Shown in pieces: positions 12,104 to 24,900 of a stretch of 64,000 bases of DNA. A program made the position numbers and the translations under genes. Origin of the DNA: Kappaphycus alvarezii (taxonomy: Eukaryota > Rhodophyta > Florideophyceae > Gigartinales > Solieriaceae); contig NADL03000662.1 in the NCBI GenBank assembly GCA_002205965.3, forward strand, positions 372,001-436,000. The letters are read 5' to 3'. Position 1 is the stretch's first letter; every line of letters begins with the position of its first letter. Below the pieces are notes generated by a model, which worked only from the letters and a program-made list of their open reading frames with translations, ran no database searches and was not told where the DNA came from.

Positions 12104-12141
<38 letters not shown>
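12104..12141. repeat. (ATG)n trinucleotide microsatellite
   Basis: About 12 uninterrupted ATG/TGA/GAT units, 200 bp downstream of the stop codon at 11,908. In one minus-strand phase it encodes polyhistidine, in another polyisoleucine; I treat both as artefacts. Confidence 0.9.
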
Positions 12142-12589
12142 ATTGTTGGATAGGTGGTACGTAGGATGACGAGGCGCGAGGATCTGCGTTTCTGCTAGCT
12201 GCAGAGCGTATTGACCCCGAGTCACGTATTTTCATAGCTAACTTGGGTCTGCATGATTGTTTTTGTCATTGTAGTGAGTCCACAAGTTGTATGGTATGAC
12301 TCCGTAAAGGGTGGCATAAAGAGGGGAGTACTGAAACTGAAGGACTCTTGCCATGATGGATTTCGGTGACTCGGACGGGCAACTTTTGGTAAACAAGAAA
12401 GCGTATTTTTTTATATTTTCCGTTTTGTTGTGTGATGGACTCGAGAAATCGCCGTTATCATTCCGAATCAGGGCCGAAGGCTGCAACAACCCACAATCTT
12501 TGATCCGCAGCACACACATTACAACAAAGTGCAGTATGCTGATGAGGCACTCGGCTATTTGTTCAAAGCTAAAGCTTGGACAGCACCAA
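12142..12589. other. No gene seen
   Basis: Intergenic sequence after the microsatellite. Short frames exist on both strands, none with a recognisable motif. Confidence 0.4.
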
Positions 12590-13600
12590 CAGACTAGAAC
12601 AATTCAACATCAACTGTCCTGAATGTGTAAGAAATGCATTCGCACAACACACTTCCACTCACTTTGGGGTTGACGGCATTTGTCGTCCGCACAAACTCGC
12701 CCCTAACGGCAAACCGGTCCACACATCGTATCCTTCTCCAATTGGCCTGTTTCACTCAATGCCCACATCTGCTTGCATTCAATGCAGTCTCGTTCACCCA
12801 AGCATTGTTTCCACCAAAACTCGAGATACCCGTTTCATACCAAATCCATTTGCTCCAGTTGCTGTTCCATAGCAACAAATGTGCAACCGCCGCATTGCAA
12901 TCCGCCATGGGGCTCCTATTCTAGCTTTTTCTTCATAAATGACCAACCCACTGTGTGTCAGTCGACGATATGCCGCGGCGGCAACAGAGCGTTACCTTTG
13001 ATGACAGAGCCCATCCGACCCCCCACCTCAGTGCAAACCTGTCCAACGGGGTAAAAGTACATTATCAACAAACCCTCTGCGCACAAACTTGCACAGAGGG
13101 ATTCGGTGCTCGCGACAGCTGTTTCACAGAGCAAACCAGCATCATAAACAGCAAATCACGGTTTTCCATGTCGGCATCCATGATTCGATTTCAACACAAC
13201 CAATCCCAATGAAATCTTCCCTCTCGTATCCACTCGAGCATATTCATACATATCTCCATAGACCTTGTTCCAAGGACAAACCGTCGCCGGGCCTTTTCTC
13301 AGCGCTGCCCACTCCTTAAGCGTAGATTCCTCGCAGAGATTCATTCCACCCTCATCGAATACGCACTTTCACGACCTTGGATAGATTGAAACCTCTACGC
13401 AAGTAGTAAGCGGTTTGTCATTGCTGGGAACACCGTTTGAATCTGTTACGCACCGCTCACTCACCTGCACCCCGGTACTACTAACCTGTACGAGGTCGCG
13501 TCGTGTGTAACAGCCCCTGTTTTACAGCTCGTTTTTGTGGAGAGTAGATCAGATTGTGCACACTACCGCAAACCCATTCATTCATATCCCGTGTAATGTC
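12590..13600 (-). pseudogene. Decayed cysteine-rich protein gene, family unknown
   Basis: One minus-strand phase stays protein-like for about 1 kb although it is interrupted about seven times. The text is rich in cysteine at fairly even intervals, for example SERCVTDSNGVPSND, KCVFDEGGMNLCEE, GPATVCPWNKVYGDMYEYAR, ESLCASLCAEGLL, KQCLGERDCIECKQMW and KDTMCGPVC. A random frame would not be expected to hold one phase so long with such spacing. The pattern resembles secreted disulfide-rich proteins, but I cannot name a family or find a signal peptide. The gene would point away from the methyltransferase-like gene and share its strand. Function unknown; relic status is likely. Confidence 0.4.
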
Positions 13601-13664
13601 CCAGTGCTCATCATCATACAAGAGGTAATCTCCACTAGTTGGCCAGGGCCAATCAGCAGCGTTC

Positions 13665-15064
13665 TCAACGCACATCCATCCTTGTACCAACAAGCACGTC
13701 TCCGTTCACCCTATTCAAGTCAAACAACGCCTTCCTCATCTCCCTCGCTACCCCCCTCCTTCCACACAGTGCTCTCATCACCACCACAACTCCCCGCGGC
13801 CTCAGAATCCTATGCAAATCCACCCAAAATTTGTAGCCGCCCACACCCTTTCCGCATCCCACAATAACAGCGTCAAAACTCCTCGGATACGCAGGCACAT
13901 CTCTGCCAAAATCGTGTAACATAGCCACCCTCCTCCTCCCTAGTAACCCTGCCACTACCGCCTTGTCTGCTGCCATATGCAACATCTCTACTCCCAACAC
14001 CTCCTCCACTTTCATACATGCGCCCGCCTTCCTACACCCGACCCCCAACACCCCTCCTCCCAACTTGTCTACTTCTTCCAACACTCTCCGGACCACTTTT
14101 GCCTGCGTCTCTACCCTCGTCCCAACCTTTTTCTCTGCTCGAACGCTAGTGGGACAAAACTGCGCGCCACCGCCTCCTTTCTTCTTGCACACCTGCACAA
14201 TACGCTTGACCCTTTGACATTCAAATCCCCCTCCTCGCAAGGTCCTGGCCCACAAATCCTCCTCCAAGATTCCTCCATCCACGCCTGTAAAAGTGAAGAC
14301 GAAAAATCCTCCGGGGACCAAAACCCTAGCGACTTCATCCACCCAAACAGAATAACCGACCTCATGATGCCAACACCACTTGCAATGAACGATATCCAAA
14401 CTTTGATCCGGAAATGGCAGAACGCCTGTAAAATTGGCCAAGTAAGCATTCAAGCCACGATGATTAATTATCGTTTGCAGCCTCAAGTAGTCATCAGGTA
14501 GGACATAACTGAGTGTCTGCACACGATCATTCCCCCCCTATGATCCTTGATTGCAGCGGCAACAGAACCGATACCAGCACCCGAGTCCAACATGACCGGA
14601 CGCGATCCGGCGCAGCGAGGTGGAGGTTGAACCAATTGTACTATGAGTTTGGCGTAAACAAAGTTATCAGGAAAGGCACGTCCGGCAGTGCCACCAGCCT
14701 CGCGGATATGGACCATGTGGTGATCCATGTAGGCCCAGCGTTGACGAACGACATGGAGATGGTAAAGGGGTCGGATGTGTTAAGTGTGCCTAGTGCGGAA
14801 CGCGGGATTTGCCAGAGGGGGTCGGATAGGGGTGGTTTGTAATCTGGAGGCGATCGTACGAAGCATGTGTGCGATTGGGAGGGTGTTAGTAGTGTTGGGG
14901 ATGGATACATGGAAGGGATTGGGACATAGGGGCGGGTTGGGTTGTGGAGAAGTTGGGAGTGAGAAGTGGAGGAGAATGGTCAGGGAAGTGAGGAGGAAAA
15001 GGGAGAGAATGAGAAAGGGGCGATGGGTAGATGGGCGGCGGTGGTGGTGCGGATAGGGGGACAT
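13665..15064 (-). pseudogene. Plant-type PMT-like (DUF248) putative methyltransferase, in several frames
   Basis: Four overlapping minus-strand frames read as one type II membrane protein. The N-terminus (ATG at 15,064) has a hydrophobic anchor, PFLILSLFLLTSLTILLHFS, at about residues 17-36. Next comes CFVRSPPDYKPPLSDPLWQI (near 14,870-14,810), matching the C-V-PPP-GYK-P block of plant PMT proteins. Then WAYMDHHM and the SAM motif I region MLDSGAGIGSVAAAIKD (about 14,600-14,540). Then TGVLPFPDQSLDIVHCKWCW and VARVLVPGGFFVFTF (motif II/III area), and a C-terminal repeat YPRSFDAVIVGCGKG with LHRILRPRGVVVV. In plants such proteins sit in the Golgi and modify cell-wall polysaccharide; that role here is inference. 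One frame step falls in a run of seven C at 14,532-14,538; the others lie near 14,850-14,870 and 14,760. Either sequence error or a pseudogene explains this. Confidence 0.65.
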
Positions 15065-15218
15065 TGGGAGGAGGATGGATGCACGGTGTGGGGAGCATCG
15101 GCATGATGAGAAGGGGGGCAGGGCGCAGGCTGGAGGAATATGGGAATGATGGAGAGGGAGGAGGCGGGAAGAGGGAGAAAGTCGGAAGCGGTGCCAATGG
15201 CGGTTTTGTCTGGGATGT

Positions 15219-15250
15219 ACAATATTTACTGTACTGCACTGTACAAAAGA
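15219..15250. repeat. Short ACTGT/ACAGT cluster in a divergent intergenic region
   Basis: ATTTACTGTACTGCACTGTAC about 160 bp upstream of the methyltransferase-like start (15,064, minus). It lies within the 870-bp region shared with the plus-strand phosphatase-like gene at 15,934. Confidence 0.55.
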
Positions 15251-15933
15251 TCACTGTAAAAACATGTGCAGTAGGACAAGCTGTCTGATGATTTATTATT
15301 TCGTAGTCTTGTTACCCATAATCAGCATTACATTAAGTTACTGTAAGGTTACTCAACTTCGGCGAAATCCCTTCCTTGACTCCCATCCCAAATGGAGCTC
15401 TCTCTCTATCACGCGCCCCTTGGAATCTTTCTTCTACTCAGCACACGACTAAACTGACGGTTCAAACTCCCGAATGACGCCAAGGAAAATTATAGAAACT
15501 CGGTTTTGCAAAGAGATATGTACAATACGTTATGTACTGCTAAAGATGTGATCGCCCATTACTCAACAGAGTAGATGAGCGGGCACTTGAAATATGTACG
15601 TATCATTATGATTCCATTCCTCATCCTCACCGAAGAGTCCCAAGGTGAAGTATCGCCAACTGTTCAACACTTTTATCAGGCATGAAAGGCACTGCAATAC
15701 ATATTCATCCAGAGGGATCCAAACCACCTACTGTAATGACTATACATCAATTTCCCAGTACAGAAATCAGACCTTTGAACCACACAACCTTTGATCCCCT
15801 AGCCCTACTCATCTGTGCGAGTATAAATGACATGATTCGTCTCGCACTCGGGAATACAACGTCATCCTTGTCTCGGGATTTGGCACTCGTTCTCTTTGCA
15901 TTCCTGCATACTCGTCTATCTTCTTGAGAAAAA

Positions 15934-16728
15934 ATGCCAAAGACATATCTTCTACTTGTTGATATCAATGGGGCTCTGTGTTACCGATCGGAAAAACGAG
16001 TTCAGGGTGCCCGACCCACCTTGAAGCTTCGCAAACGGTTTGTATATGCCAGGCCTGGTGTTGAAGGTTTCTTGACTGCTCTCTCAAATGCTAGATTCGA
16101 CATCTACATTTACACTTCCATGACGAAAAGAGACGCGATTCCTACCATTCGTGCCGTCCTCCCTAATTTCCCGCAATTGACACAGAAAATATTCGATCGA
16201 ACATTCAACAAGCCCGATCCTGACGGCGAAAACGATTGGGACACAATGCGTGATATGGATACCATTTGGTCAACACTACCTAAATATGGCCCGCACAACA
16301 CAGTCATTCTGGACAATGAGCGAAAAAAATTCAGAGATAATGCAGAGAATGGTATTGTCGTCGACCAAATGACCCCTGCTCAAATCCGAGAAAATCAGTG
16401 CAATACTTTGAATCGATTGAGGGAGTATCTTTTGGACCTTTCAAGTGCAAACCCCACCAATATCCCGACTTACATAGCCCAAAACCCTTTCCTTGCGGAT
16501 GGTCAGTCTGGCAATTCGACAGGAAGCAGTTCTCGCCTGTGTGTCCCCAAAGATAATAGCGAAAAAAGCAGCGAAATCAAACACACTGGCTCCAGCAAAA
16601 AGCAGCAAGTCAGAGAAAACGATGCTAAATGCAAAGCCCGCCACAAGAGTCAAAATATGAGCAAGGAAGAGGTAGATGTTACAGATGTAACTGAAGCTTT
16701 GGCGGAAAGTTTGCAACTAAACGACTAA
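15934..16728 (+). CDS. FCP1/NLI-type HAD phosphatase-like protein
   Basis: Intact 264-residue frame, ATG at 15,934. The FCP1 homology (HAD superfamily) fold is indicated by LLLVDINGALCYR (residues 6-18, motif I), PGVEGFLTAL (41-50), FDIYIYTSMTKRDA (55-68, motif II with T61/S62), DRTFNKPDPDG (88-98) and NTVILDNERKKF (122-133, motif III with D127). In classical FCP1/SCP enzymes motif I is DxDxT. Here the nucleophile D10 is kept, but the second acid is N12 and T is A14, so turnover may be weak or absent. Related FCP1-domain proteins of plants and fungi with D-x-N-G are known. The C-terminal 90 residues are Ser/Lys-rich and probably disordered. No targeting signal is evident; a nuclear or cytosolic site is inferred. 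It is the best-preserved known-family gene in the window. Confidence 0.85.
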   Translation: MPKTYLLLVDINGALCYRSEKRVQGARPTLKLRKRFVYARPGVEGFLTALSNARFDIYIYTSMTKRDAIPTIRAVLPNFPQLTQKIFDRTFNKPDPDGENDWDTMRDMDTIWSTLPKYGPHNTVILDNERKKFRDNAENGIVVDQMTPAQIRENQCNTLNRLREYLLDLSSANPTNIPTYIAQNPFLADGQSGNSTGSSSRLCVPKDNSEKSSEIKHTGSSKKQQVRENDAKCKARHKSQNMSKEEVDVTDVTEALAESLQLND

Positions 16729-16732
16729 TAAA
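16727..16732 (+). promoter_or_regulatory. AATAAA overlapping the stop codon
   Basis: The stop codon TAA (16,726-16,728) shares bases with AATAAA. This could be a polyadenylation signal, although a site so close to the stop would leave a very short 3' UTR. Confidence 0.3.
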
Positions 16733-18900
16733 AGTGAAATCGGGAGGGCGCAACTTGATGATCTGCTCCCTGTGTGCTTGAAAGCGAGAAAACTGTCACA
16801 GTACTACAGCTGGTCACTGTATTTCGATTTTATTGTATGCTTACCTCCCCTAGGATATGTGCTGGAGGAGTTCAAACTTGCTCCTCTCAAGGGCGCGATA
16901 TGTCTGCATCGTTAACTACTGAGCAAAATGAAACTGCCACGCTGACGTATTTTGAGATACTTCCTCGTTTGGAAGCAGATTGTTTGTTCAGTTCACTGCA
17001 GATTGAGGATACTAAAAGGGTCTTCTTCGGTACTGAAGAGCATCAGTTTCTGTAGTAAATATCCAATCAAATGCTAGTTCCTTTTGGACTAGATTACTGT
17101 TCTACAGTACTGTACCCTACACGACGAGGTCTCCGTTGTTCTCTTTATCCCACAGGAAACGTTTGCGTCGCGAAGTAATCTTGACAAAGTGGTCAAACAT
17201 GTATTACAAACAGATGTTGAATTGGAAGGTAGCCACTTTATTTGCTTCGTTCTGTTTCTGTAGTTTTCCCTGCACTAACGGAAATCGTTCACTTTGTGGG
17301 ATCTGAGTTGCAACCTTAGTCAACATGAAAGCAAAATTGTTTCTGGAATTCTGGAAAGTCACCAACTAAGTTGAAAAAGCCTGTGGATAAATCTAGTCTA
17401 CGTCCGAGTGCGCTCGTTAGTATAACGACATACGAGTACGTTAAAGAGGCTCCCATCGACAGCACGGAGCGAGCATTGGGTGTTCGAATTTCTACCCATC
17501 TCCCTGTACGAGCATGTGGAGAATGCTCTTTGTGATAGAAGCAGCCTTCCATCATGATGTATTTAAACAAAATGCCACATAGCTCAAAGACACAGAACAA
17601 AGTCTTTCTGTGTGGGTAGTGGAGCCATTACAAAGAGGAGGCATAGAATGATAGGGCACGTGCGAGAGGTTAAAAAGGCACCAATTAGAAAGGGGACACG
17701 CGAGATGCAGATAGGGTTGCATCCTATGTAAGAACAGTAAGAAGCAAAGGGTGGGCAATAAGTCCTGGCTCGGAGTTTATCTGCTACCAACAAACATGAA
17801 AGCAGAAAAGTGGAGGAAGGTGTAGATCTAAACAGTAAGAGCAAAAAAGACATCAATGAATGTAGGAATAATGTTGGTATACAAAGCACCCTCAAGTAAG
17901 GCTCATCCAGTAGAATAAGTTTGTATGACCGCCGAGGTGTGTTTGCATCACAAACGGTGGCGAGAATTTCCATAGCGCACCGATGACGCTTGCATCGGGC
18001 ATTAAGAGCGTAGTCTTGTGTGACTGGTAAGGGATCTTATTTATTTGCTTTTGCTTTTTCTTCTTTTTCCTTTCTTTTCTTTCTTCAAGACTGTTGCTGG
18101 TGTTAGCATTCGACAGGAATAATTTGTACATTGCTTCGACCATCGGTACATGTATTCAATATGACATTCAGATTTACAAATCCAAATGGGTTCCAAACAA
18201 TCCATACATCTCAATAAAGAAACCTCCCATTTTTCCTCTTTTTCTTTTTCCATTTTTCTTTCTACTTCCCGACTACACCAGTTCAACAAGCTAACCCTGG
18301 CGTCCAGTCTCAAGGAATGCAATCTTCCCACGGTTTTACTACTTGGGAGATGAAAATCAATGTCTACCTGTTTGGGGAATCTTACATCGCGGTACCGTGT
18401 GTAGGGGATTAAAATTTCGTACTCACAGCTCTGCTGGCTTGTGCCTTGCTTGTGTGCTATTTGCTGTAAATGATTATACTGACCCTGACTGAAGAACTTG
18501 AATTGGGAAATCTGACAGTACAACTGTGTTTTCTCTTTGTACCTGTTCCTCCCCCGCCTCTTTTGGGCCGTAGCAAATTACAAATGTCTCCAGAGACTCA
18601 AATTTGCGGACAAATATTTTGGCGACATTGGTCAGAAAACTCTACAGTATTGGCAACACAGCAGAAAGGCAACTAATCGCGGTGACCATCTGTATCAATA
18701 ACGGCCGATTTCATTTACACAACCTATCGGTTGCACCACGCAAAATAATATTAAGGTTTGTAGTATGCGTCGAAACTCTGCCGACCACTCATCGCTGCGA
18801 AAATTATCCTCCCGGCAGTTTAATTTTGGGGTATTATTCTGCTTTTCGAGACGCAAATACCTGGCGTTAAATGGCTACTGATTACATGCTTAGTCCGACA
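16733..18900. other. Intergenic, no supported gene
   Basis: Apart from the pentamer cluster at 17,100 I see only short frames without motifs. A 160-codon minus frame at 18,041-18,523 is Lys/Glu-rich at its end because of a T-rich plus-strand tract, and I do not support it. Confidence 0.5.
17100..17121. repeat. Short ACTGT/ACAGT cluster
   Basis: TACTGTTCTACAGTACTGTAC, 370 bp downstream of the phosphatase-like gene. Confidence 0.5.
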
Positions 18901-21900
18901 GTAAATGAGACCTCGAAGAGTCATTGTAAGCCATCATCGTTAATGTGTCGTGCATATTGGAGAGTGATGCATACTGCGTGTGTCGATGCCATCCATAAAG
19001 GGTAGTAACAATTACTGGAGAAGTACAGTGTGAAAAGGGAAGAAGAACACGGGTATGGGTAAACCGTAAAAATTAAAGCGAGTTCTCGATTTTTGAAGGC
19101 TTTTAAATGTGGAATGTACAAATCAACTTAAACAGGGAAATTTTAAGTTGAGGTGTGGGGGAAGAAGAATCGTGCGTAGATAAGAGACGCAGTAGCTAGT
19201 TCAGTATTGGGGCCATGAAATGTGGCGCGATAGAAATTGCAACAGTTGAAGAACCAAATCCAACTGTCCTTGTAAAAATTCATTAAAATGGAAAGAAGTG
19301 CGAATTTAATTCAGGTTAAAGGAAAGAAAGAAGAATACAGAGGGCAAAACTTATTTAAATCAGTTGAACGGGGCCAAGACTGTCTTATTTGCTTGGATTG
19401 ATCCGGCTCACTAAAATTGGCCCTGCTCTGACGCAGACTACATAGCTGTTGAGCTACCCTGTGACTCACGCGTGGTAAACCACGTCAACCTTCTGTGAGT
19501 AAAAGAAACACTTGATCTGTATAGAAATTGAATAATTCTTCCAATATTGATAAAAACATACTAAATATGATGTCGGACTGATATCAGAATGAAACTAGGA
19601 AGGTTGTTGAGTGATTCGAGGCCAATCAAGTGGAGAAAAGATGAATTATTTGTGTTTAACAACAACTTACAGACTGCGTGATCACTAGCTGCACACCCTC
19701 ACCTGAGCCAGCAGTAATTTACTGGTTCGGTTAGTGTGACTGATGTTCTACCACCTGGATTCGGTCTTTTCCTTCATAGCTAGTCCTATTTAACTACAGC
19801 ATGTACCACAAATCGCCCATGTACATTCTAATGTATTCAAAGTAGTTGCACTGACAGTCAGCGTTTCATTGCTTGACACATATGAATTGCATTAGGCAAC
19901 GGACACATTGAGAAGTCCGCGCTGCAGTAAATGTCCACATTCAAATACAATTCCGAACGGTCGAGAGTCATGCACGATCATTTCCGGTGATGGGCCCAAT
20001 GACCCTTCACCAACATAATACCACTATATTCGTAAAATAGAGCATTTAGAACGAGTGATATACACTCAAACAAAGTAATATGAAAATGTATAATTGATTT
20101 TCATGAGATGGAAATACATAGAAGAAAATATGTTGTTAAAGGAACACCAGTTGAACTTTTGAGGGGTTAAAAGGGCCTAAAATCTGAATAAGGGTGTTTC
20201 GTGCACCTCAACGTGCACCTCAAGTTGTATTGAAATACCTCTTTCGCACTTAGTATTTTATAGCTATTTTCAATATAATGGATTTGAACATTTAAATTAT
20301 CTCGCGTTAATATTATTGAAAGAAAAATGTGCGAAACAAAGGAGTCAAGTACGATGAATTTTCCAAAAGTTCTATATTACAGCGAGAAATGATAGAAAGG
20401 TGATCAATGAGGGCCCCTATTTAAAAATTGATCTCTAGTATCCATCGGGCCATTGTCATTGTTAAGAGAGAAACTGGGGTTATTATCCTTACGCGCGGAA
20501 AGTCACTCCCTTTTACATTTCTCTCCTCATTCCTTTTCCGTTTTTTTCTACTTTTACCTTATTTTTCGTTTGCGTCACCAATTTTACATTTCTTTATGCT
20601 CTTTCCTTTTTGCTCGCTTCTCTTTTTATGAGCGATTACCTTCCCCATTGATGGTAATTCTTTTAGTATTCTCCGTTTATTTGATCTTCATCGCCCCTAA
20701 GTATCTTTTTCCTTAATCAATATTTCTACACATAATTTTCGCCATAAAACACCCCTTTTGAAGGCGATTTTCTCTAAATCCTACTACACGACCAATTTTC
20801 GCCTACTTTTTTGATTCAGCGGGCCTGTCAATCTAAACCGTTTGGCGCTATTTGAACACTTCTGGCGCCGCTTAAGCTTTATCTTCGTACAACAACCTTA
20901 AAATAACCCTATTACAATTCAAGAAAAAGTTATTAATATTTTCATGCATTTAAATTCGTTGTTTTTTGAGCCCTGTTCGAATATTTTTAGATTTTTTAGT
21001 TTTTCATTCTGTTTTAATCATGCTCGCAAAACACCGTACGATTAGAAAAGTCATTTACGGTTTTTTGACGAAGCTAGATTTTATAAAAAATACTACCCAT
21101 GTCAAATAGTTCCCTATGCTATAAAAGCACTGCATTATTTCGGTAGGAAAATCAAGCAATGTTTTTACATTCAATTTATCTCATTTTCATCAACAATAAA
21201 GGAGAAATATGTTTCGTACTTTATATTTAACTAGAATATTCATATTAAAGTTTTGCTCGAAAACAAAATTCCAACTTTCTTTCAGATGGTTAAAGTTAAT
21301 GCTTTTATTCCACGTAAATTGAAAAAGCGTAAATTGAGAGATCTTATCCGCCAGTAATTTTTATTTGTGATCCCAAACCGATTAAAGTTCTCGGACGGCC
21401 TCAATAGCTTTACGCCCTTCGTTCCTAGTGTAAAAAGTTAGCTCAAGAAGTAGGATCCAAACTAATGACACTGCGATATTATACTCTCTCTACATATATA
21501 TATTTTATACGGTACTCTGCACACAGTGTTTGAACCATTGAGACATATTTGACCAGAGAAAATATGTCTTCTAAAATTTAGGGAAGCACGGTATTATCTG
21601 CTGGAAATTATAAAAAATATTTACTTATCCAAACCAAGAAAAATCCAAACATAGTGATCCAAAAGTTATCAATACCAGCCCATTTAGGTAAAAAAAAGTG
21701 TAGAAGAAGGTATACAATATAAAATTTCTTGCGGATTAAAGCAAAAATGAATAGGTATTTATCGATCTCTCTATTCCAAATCCATGGTAAACAACAGCTT
21801 TACGATAAATTTTGGGGACAAAGCCACTTCATAAATATTCATTACTTTCCAAAAAGTTTGAAAAGAACTAAGCAGCAATATCTGCTCACATTATCATTAA

Positions 21901-24900
21901 GGTTATTCTTCTTCAAGGTGCTAATAATTAATTCTTTTGGTTTGCCCACGAATATATTCTTAATTTTGGATTTCATGGAGCGTAGAAACCTATTCAGCCT
22001 ATCAGGCTAACCAGTCATTGGAATTTCAATGCTCTTCTCCATATAAATGCTACCAATCAATCCAAAGTACGCTTATTCCAAAGTGTGTTCATTTATTTCA
22101 AAATAAATTGACTCTGTTAATATTTAATCGATGAGAACCTTGCATTGCTGAAACGGAAGACAAAAGTTGCGATATTTTGTGACATTCAACAATTTTGTTT
22201 GAAGTGAAAGTTACCCAAGCTTGAAAGATTCCTTGTGAGCTTAAAGCGACTAATAACATTTCTTTTCAATGAAATTGGAAAGAATCTGACACTCAACTAC
22301 TTGATTGCACAATTTTTCATACTAATTGAGCCATTTGATCTTTTTTTACAAAAAGTAAGCAGCATATTTTCGAGTGACTGTTTCTGGGTCCCTGCCGTCG
22401 GCTAGTATGGGTTCCATATTCGAGCTTTTGATCGCTTAAAAAAAGAACATCTTATCTTTACATGGAGTAATTACACTTCAAAAAACGGTGGCAAGAAATT
22501 CAGCTCTACTCAGGGAACCAACACAAAATCCTTTCAGTAAACCGAAGTTTCTATGTGATTTATTTTCGAAATGAGTATTTTTTATGGCTCTAGTATGAGG
22601 TAACATATATTCTGAGGTTATGGATAGTTTTCGGCCAACATGATCTAGTCGGACTAGATTTTTTCTGACTCCGAAATTATTTTTAAAACTTTACTTCCAG
22701 TCAAAATGGAAAACTTACATTTTTTATGGAAGCATATAGCTACCTCCAGGAACATTTCAACAAAAGCCAATTGATTAGCTAGTTTTTCATTTGGAATACA
22801 AGCAGCTCTAATTTGTGAAGTCTTTTACGTAGAAAACAATTAAGTGATAATTACACTCAATTCGAACTGAGTTGGAACTCTACCAACAATGAATATTATT
22901 TTATAAAAATGAAAGAAATATTCATCCAATCTGGAGAAAAATAGTAATCGTCCCAACTTTACAGCGGGCTTCACATTTTATCAGATCTTTTCGTCATATC
23001 TATCTCATTAAGTAATAGCGCTACCCATTTTGTTCAAATCAGTTAGGGAAGCAGCGATATCGGAAAATATTGCTATTAAGCTAGAAAAAGAGCTTTATAA
23101 GACCCAGGAGACTTCCCAGATCTGCAAATGAATCATTTTAGTACTTTTTTGAAGCTTTGATCATGTTAAAGTTGACATGATTTCATTGTAAAATCCGAGC
23201 AAATAAAACAGAACTCTGTCTGAAAAATATTATTTCGAATAAGTAATTTGGAGCTGATGTTCTTTTTAACAACTCTGCGCAATAAACAGGTGTCTATAGT
23301 GTTACTACCCATTCTTGATAAATTTGGAAGTAATTTGCCTGAAAATGACTTAAAAGCACTTTCAAAACCTCCAAAATCCCATCTTATCACTATTCAAACG
23401 TATCAGGAGAATTCAACCGTCTTAAAGCATAAAATATATTCATATTCCCCATCGCTTGTATCAACCACATTATTATATATATAATCAGCTCTCAGCATAA
23501 TATGATGGCGCATATTTTAAGAAAAAGTTCGTAGTATATTTGTTCCCCTCGGAAAATTAAGAATACCATCCTAACAGTTTAACAATCTCGTATATGGAAC
23601 AGTTGAACAAAAATCAAAAAATTTCACTCCTCTGCTTTTGAGACACAATTATTCCGTAGCTACTAATTGCTAGATTCAAAACCCCTAAATGTTGAAGAGG
23701 TTAACTTGTTTTAAATTTCAAGACCCATTAACATATTTAAAGCCCCTTCAAAATTTCCTCCAGAGAAAACCCACCATAGGTAGATTATTGTCGCATTTTC
23801 ACTTGTATGGAACAACGCATTCGTAAAGTAGAAGAAAGAATTGTGCATAAATTCAAATGATTTATTGTTATTTATTTTATTAATAAAATAGTTCTTTCTT
23901 TTTAGTCATTTTAACTTTGTGTATTCGATAATATTTTGAGATTTTTATTTATTCGTTTAACCTATTTGAACAAACTGAAAGTAATTTTAGAGTTAATGAA
24001 ACCATTAAGAATCAGACTATCATTTAATCTCCAAGTCTGTAGCAAAAGGATTCTTAAAGTTAGAAAACGGAATTTTATGATTAAAACAAACTGAAATTTC
24101 TCTTGAAATAGTTGAGTATTAAATCCGGCAGGATATTTTGTCCAGAAAGGTGGATTAGACTACTTCATTGGTAGTATATGATGAGCTTTTTTACGCGTAC
24201 CTGACCCATGATTACTTATCAGTCCGTTGCCAATTTTCTCTCAAATCAAATACGAAGATCGAAATAGTATTCTTGTTCAGGAAAACAGTTTTAGAAACCT
24301 ACTTTAACGTGGCTGTTTAAAAATGAATAAAAGCCTTGGGACCGTGTCCCTTAGGCCAAGTTCATCCCTCTCCAATCTTTATTATCGTTATCTGAACCCT
24401 TGATTCAATCTGAAGACCAAGAAAAAACTTTTTTTACAGAATTAGATTAAGGAAATATTTAAAGGATTTTAAATATAAACTAAATTAAATATTTAATAAC
24501 ATTTAAAGCTTGCAGATCCTCATTAAAAGAATATATCTATAGAAGCAACTCATTTCAGACAATAAGGAGTGTAAAACTGTTAAAAATGACAAATTACCTA
24601 TACGGAAGGTATTTGGTCACGAAAAAGTTTTCTTTTGTCTTTTCATTCGACTATTACCTTTTAAGTTTGTGAAAAGTTAGGTTTTAGTAACTTATGATAC
24701 AAAAAAAATATTTTTATTACTGGAAAACAATCTCTCCGACTAGTCCCGTAATATTACTACTAACGATATCCGTTTCTACTGTCTACTAATCTTTCTTTCT
24801 TCTTTTATTTCTGTGTGTGTTTTTTTCCACGTCCAAATTTTCATTGTTACATTCTATTTTCGAGAAAATTTTACGTAAATTCACACTTGGTTCTACAAAC

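Noticed and set aside
11989-12235. Polyhistidine and polyisoleucine frames
   Set aside because: Translations of the ATG microsatellite.
13481-13693. Minus-strand frame VQGWMCVENAADWPWPTSG as a C-terminal extension of the methyltransferase
   Set aside because: The methyltransferase ends plausibly at 13,665, and this frame overlaps it in another phase without a family motif.
18041-18523. 160-codon minus-strand frame
   Set aside because: Lys-rich end comes from a T-rich tract; no motif or homolog recognised.
19380-19800. tRNA-like or SINE-like text (TAGCTCAACAGC with GGATCAATCC on the minus strand)
   Set aside because: No cloverleaf can be drawn and box spacing is irregular.
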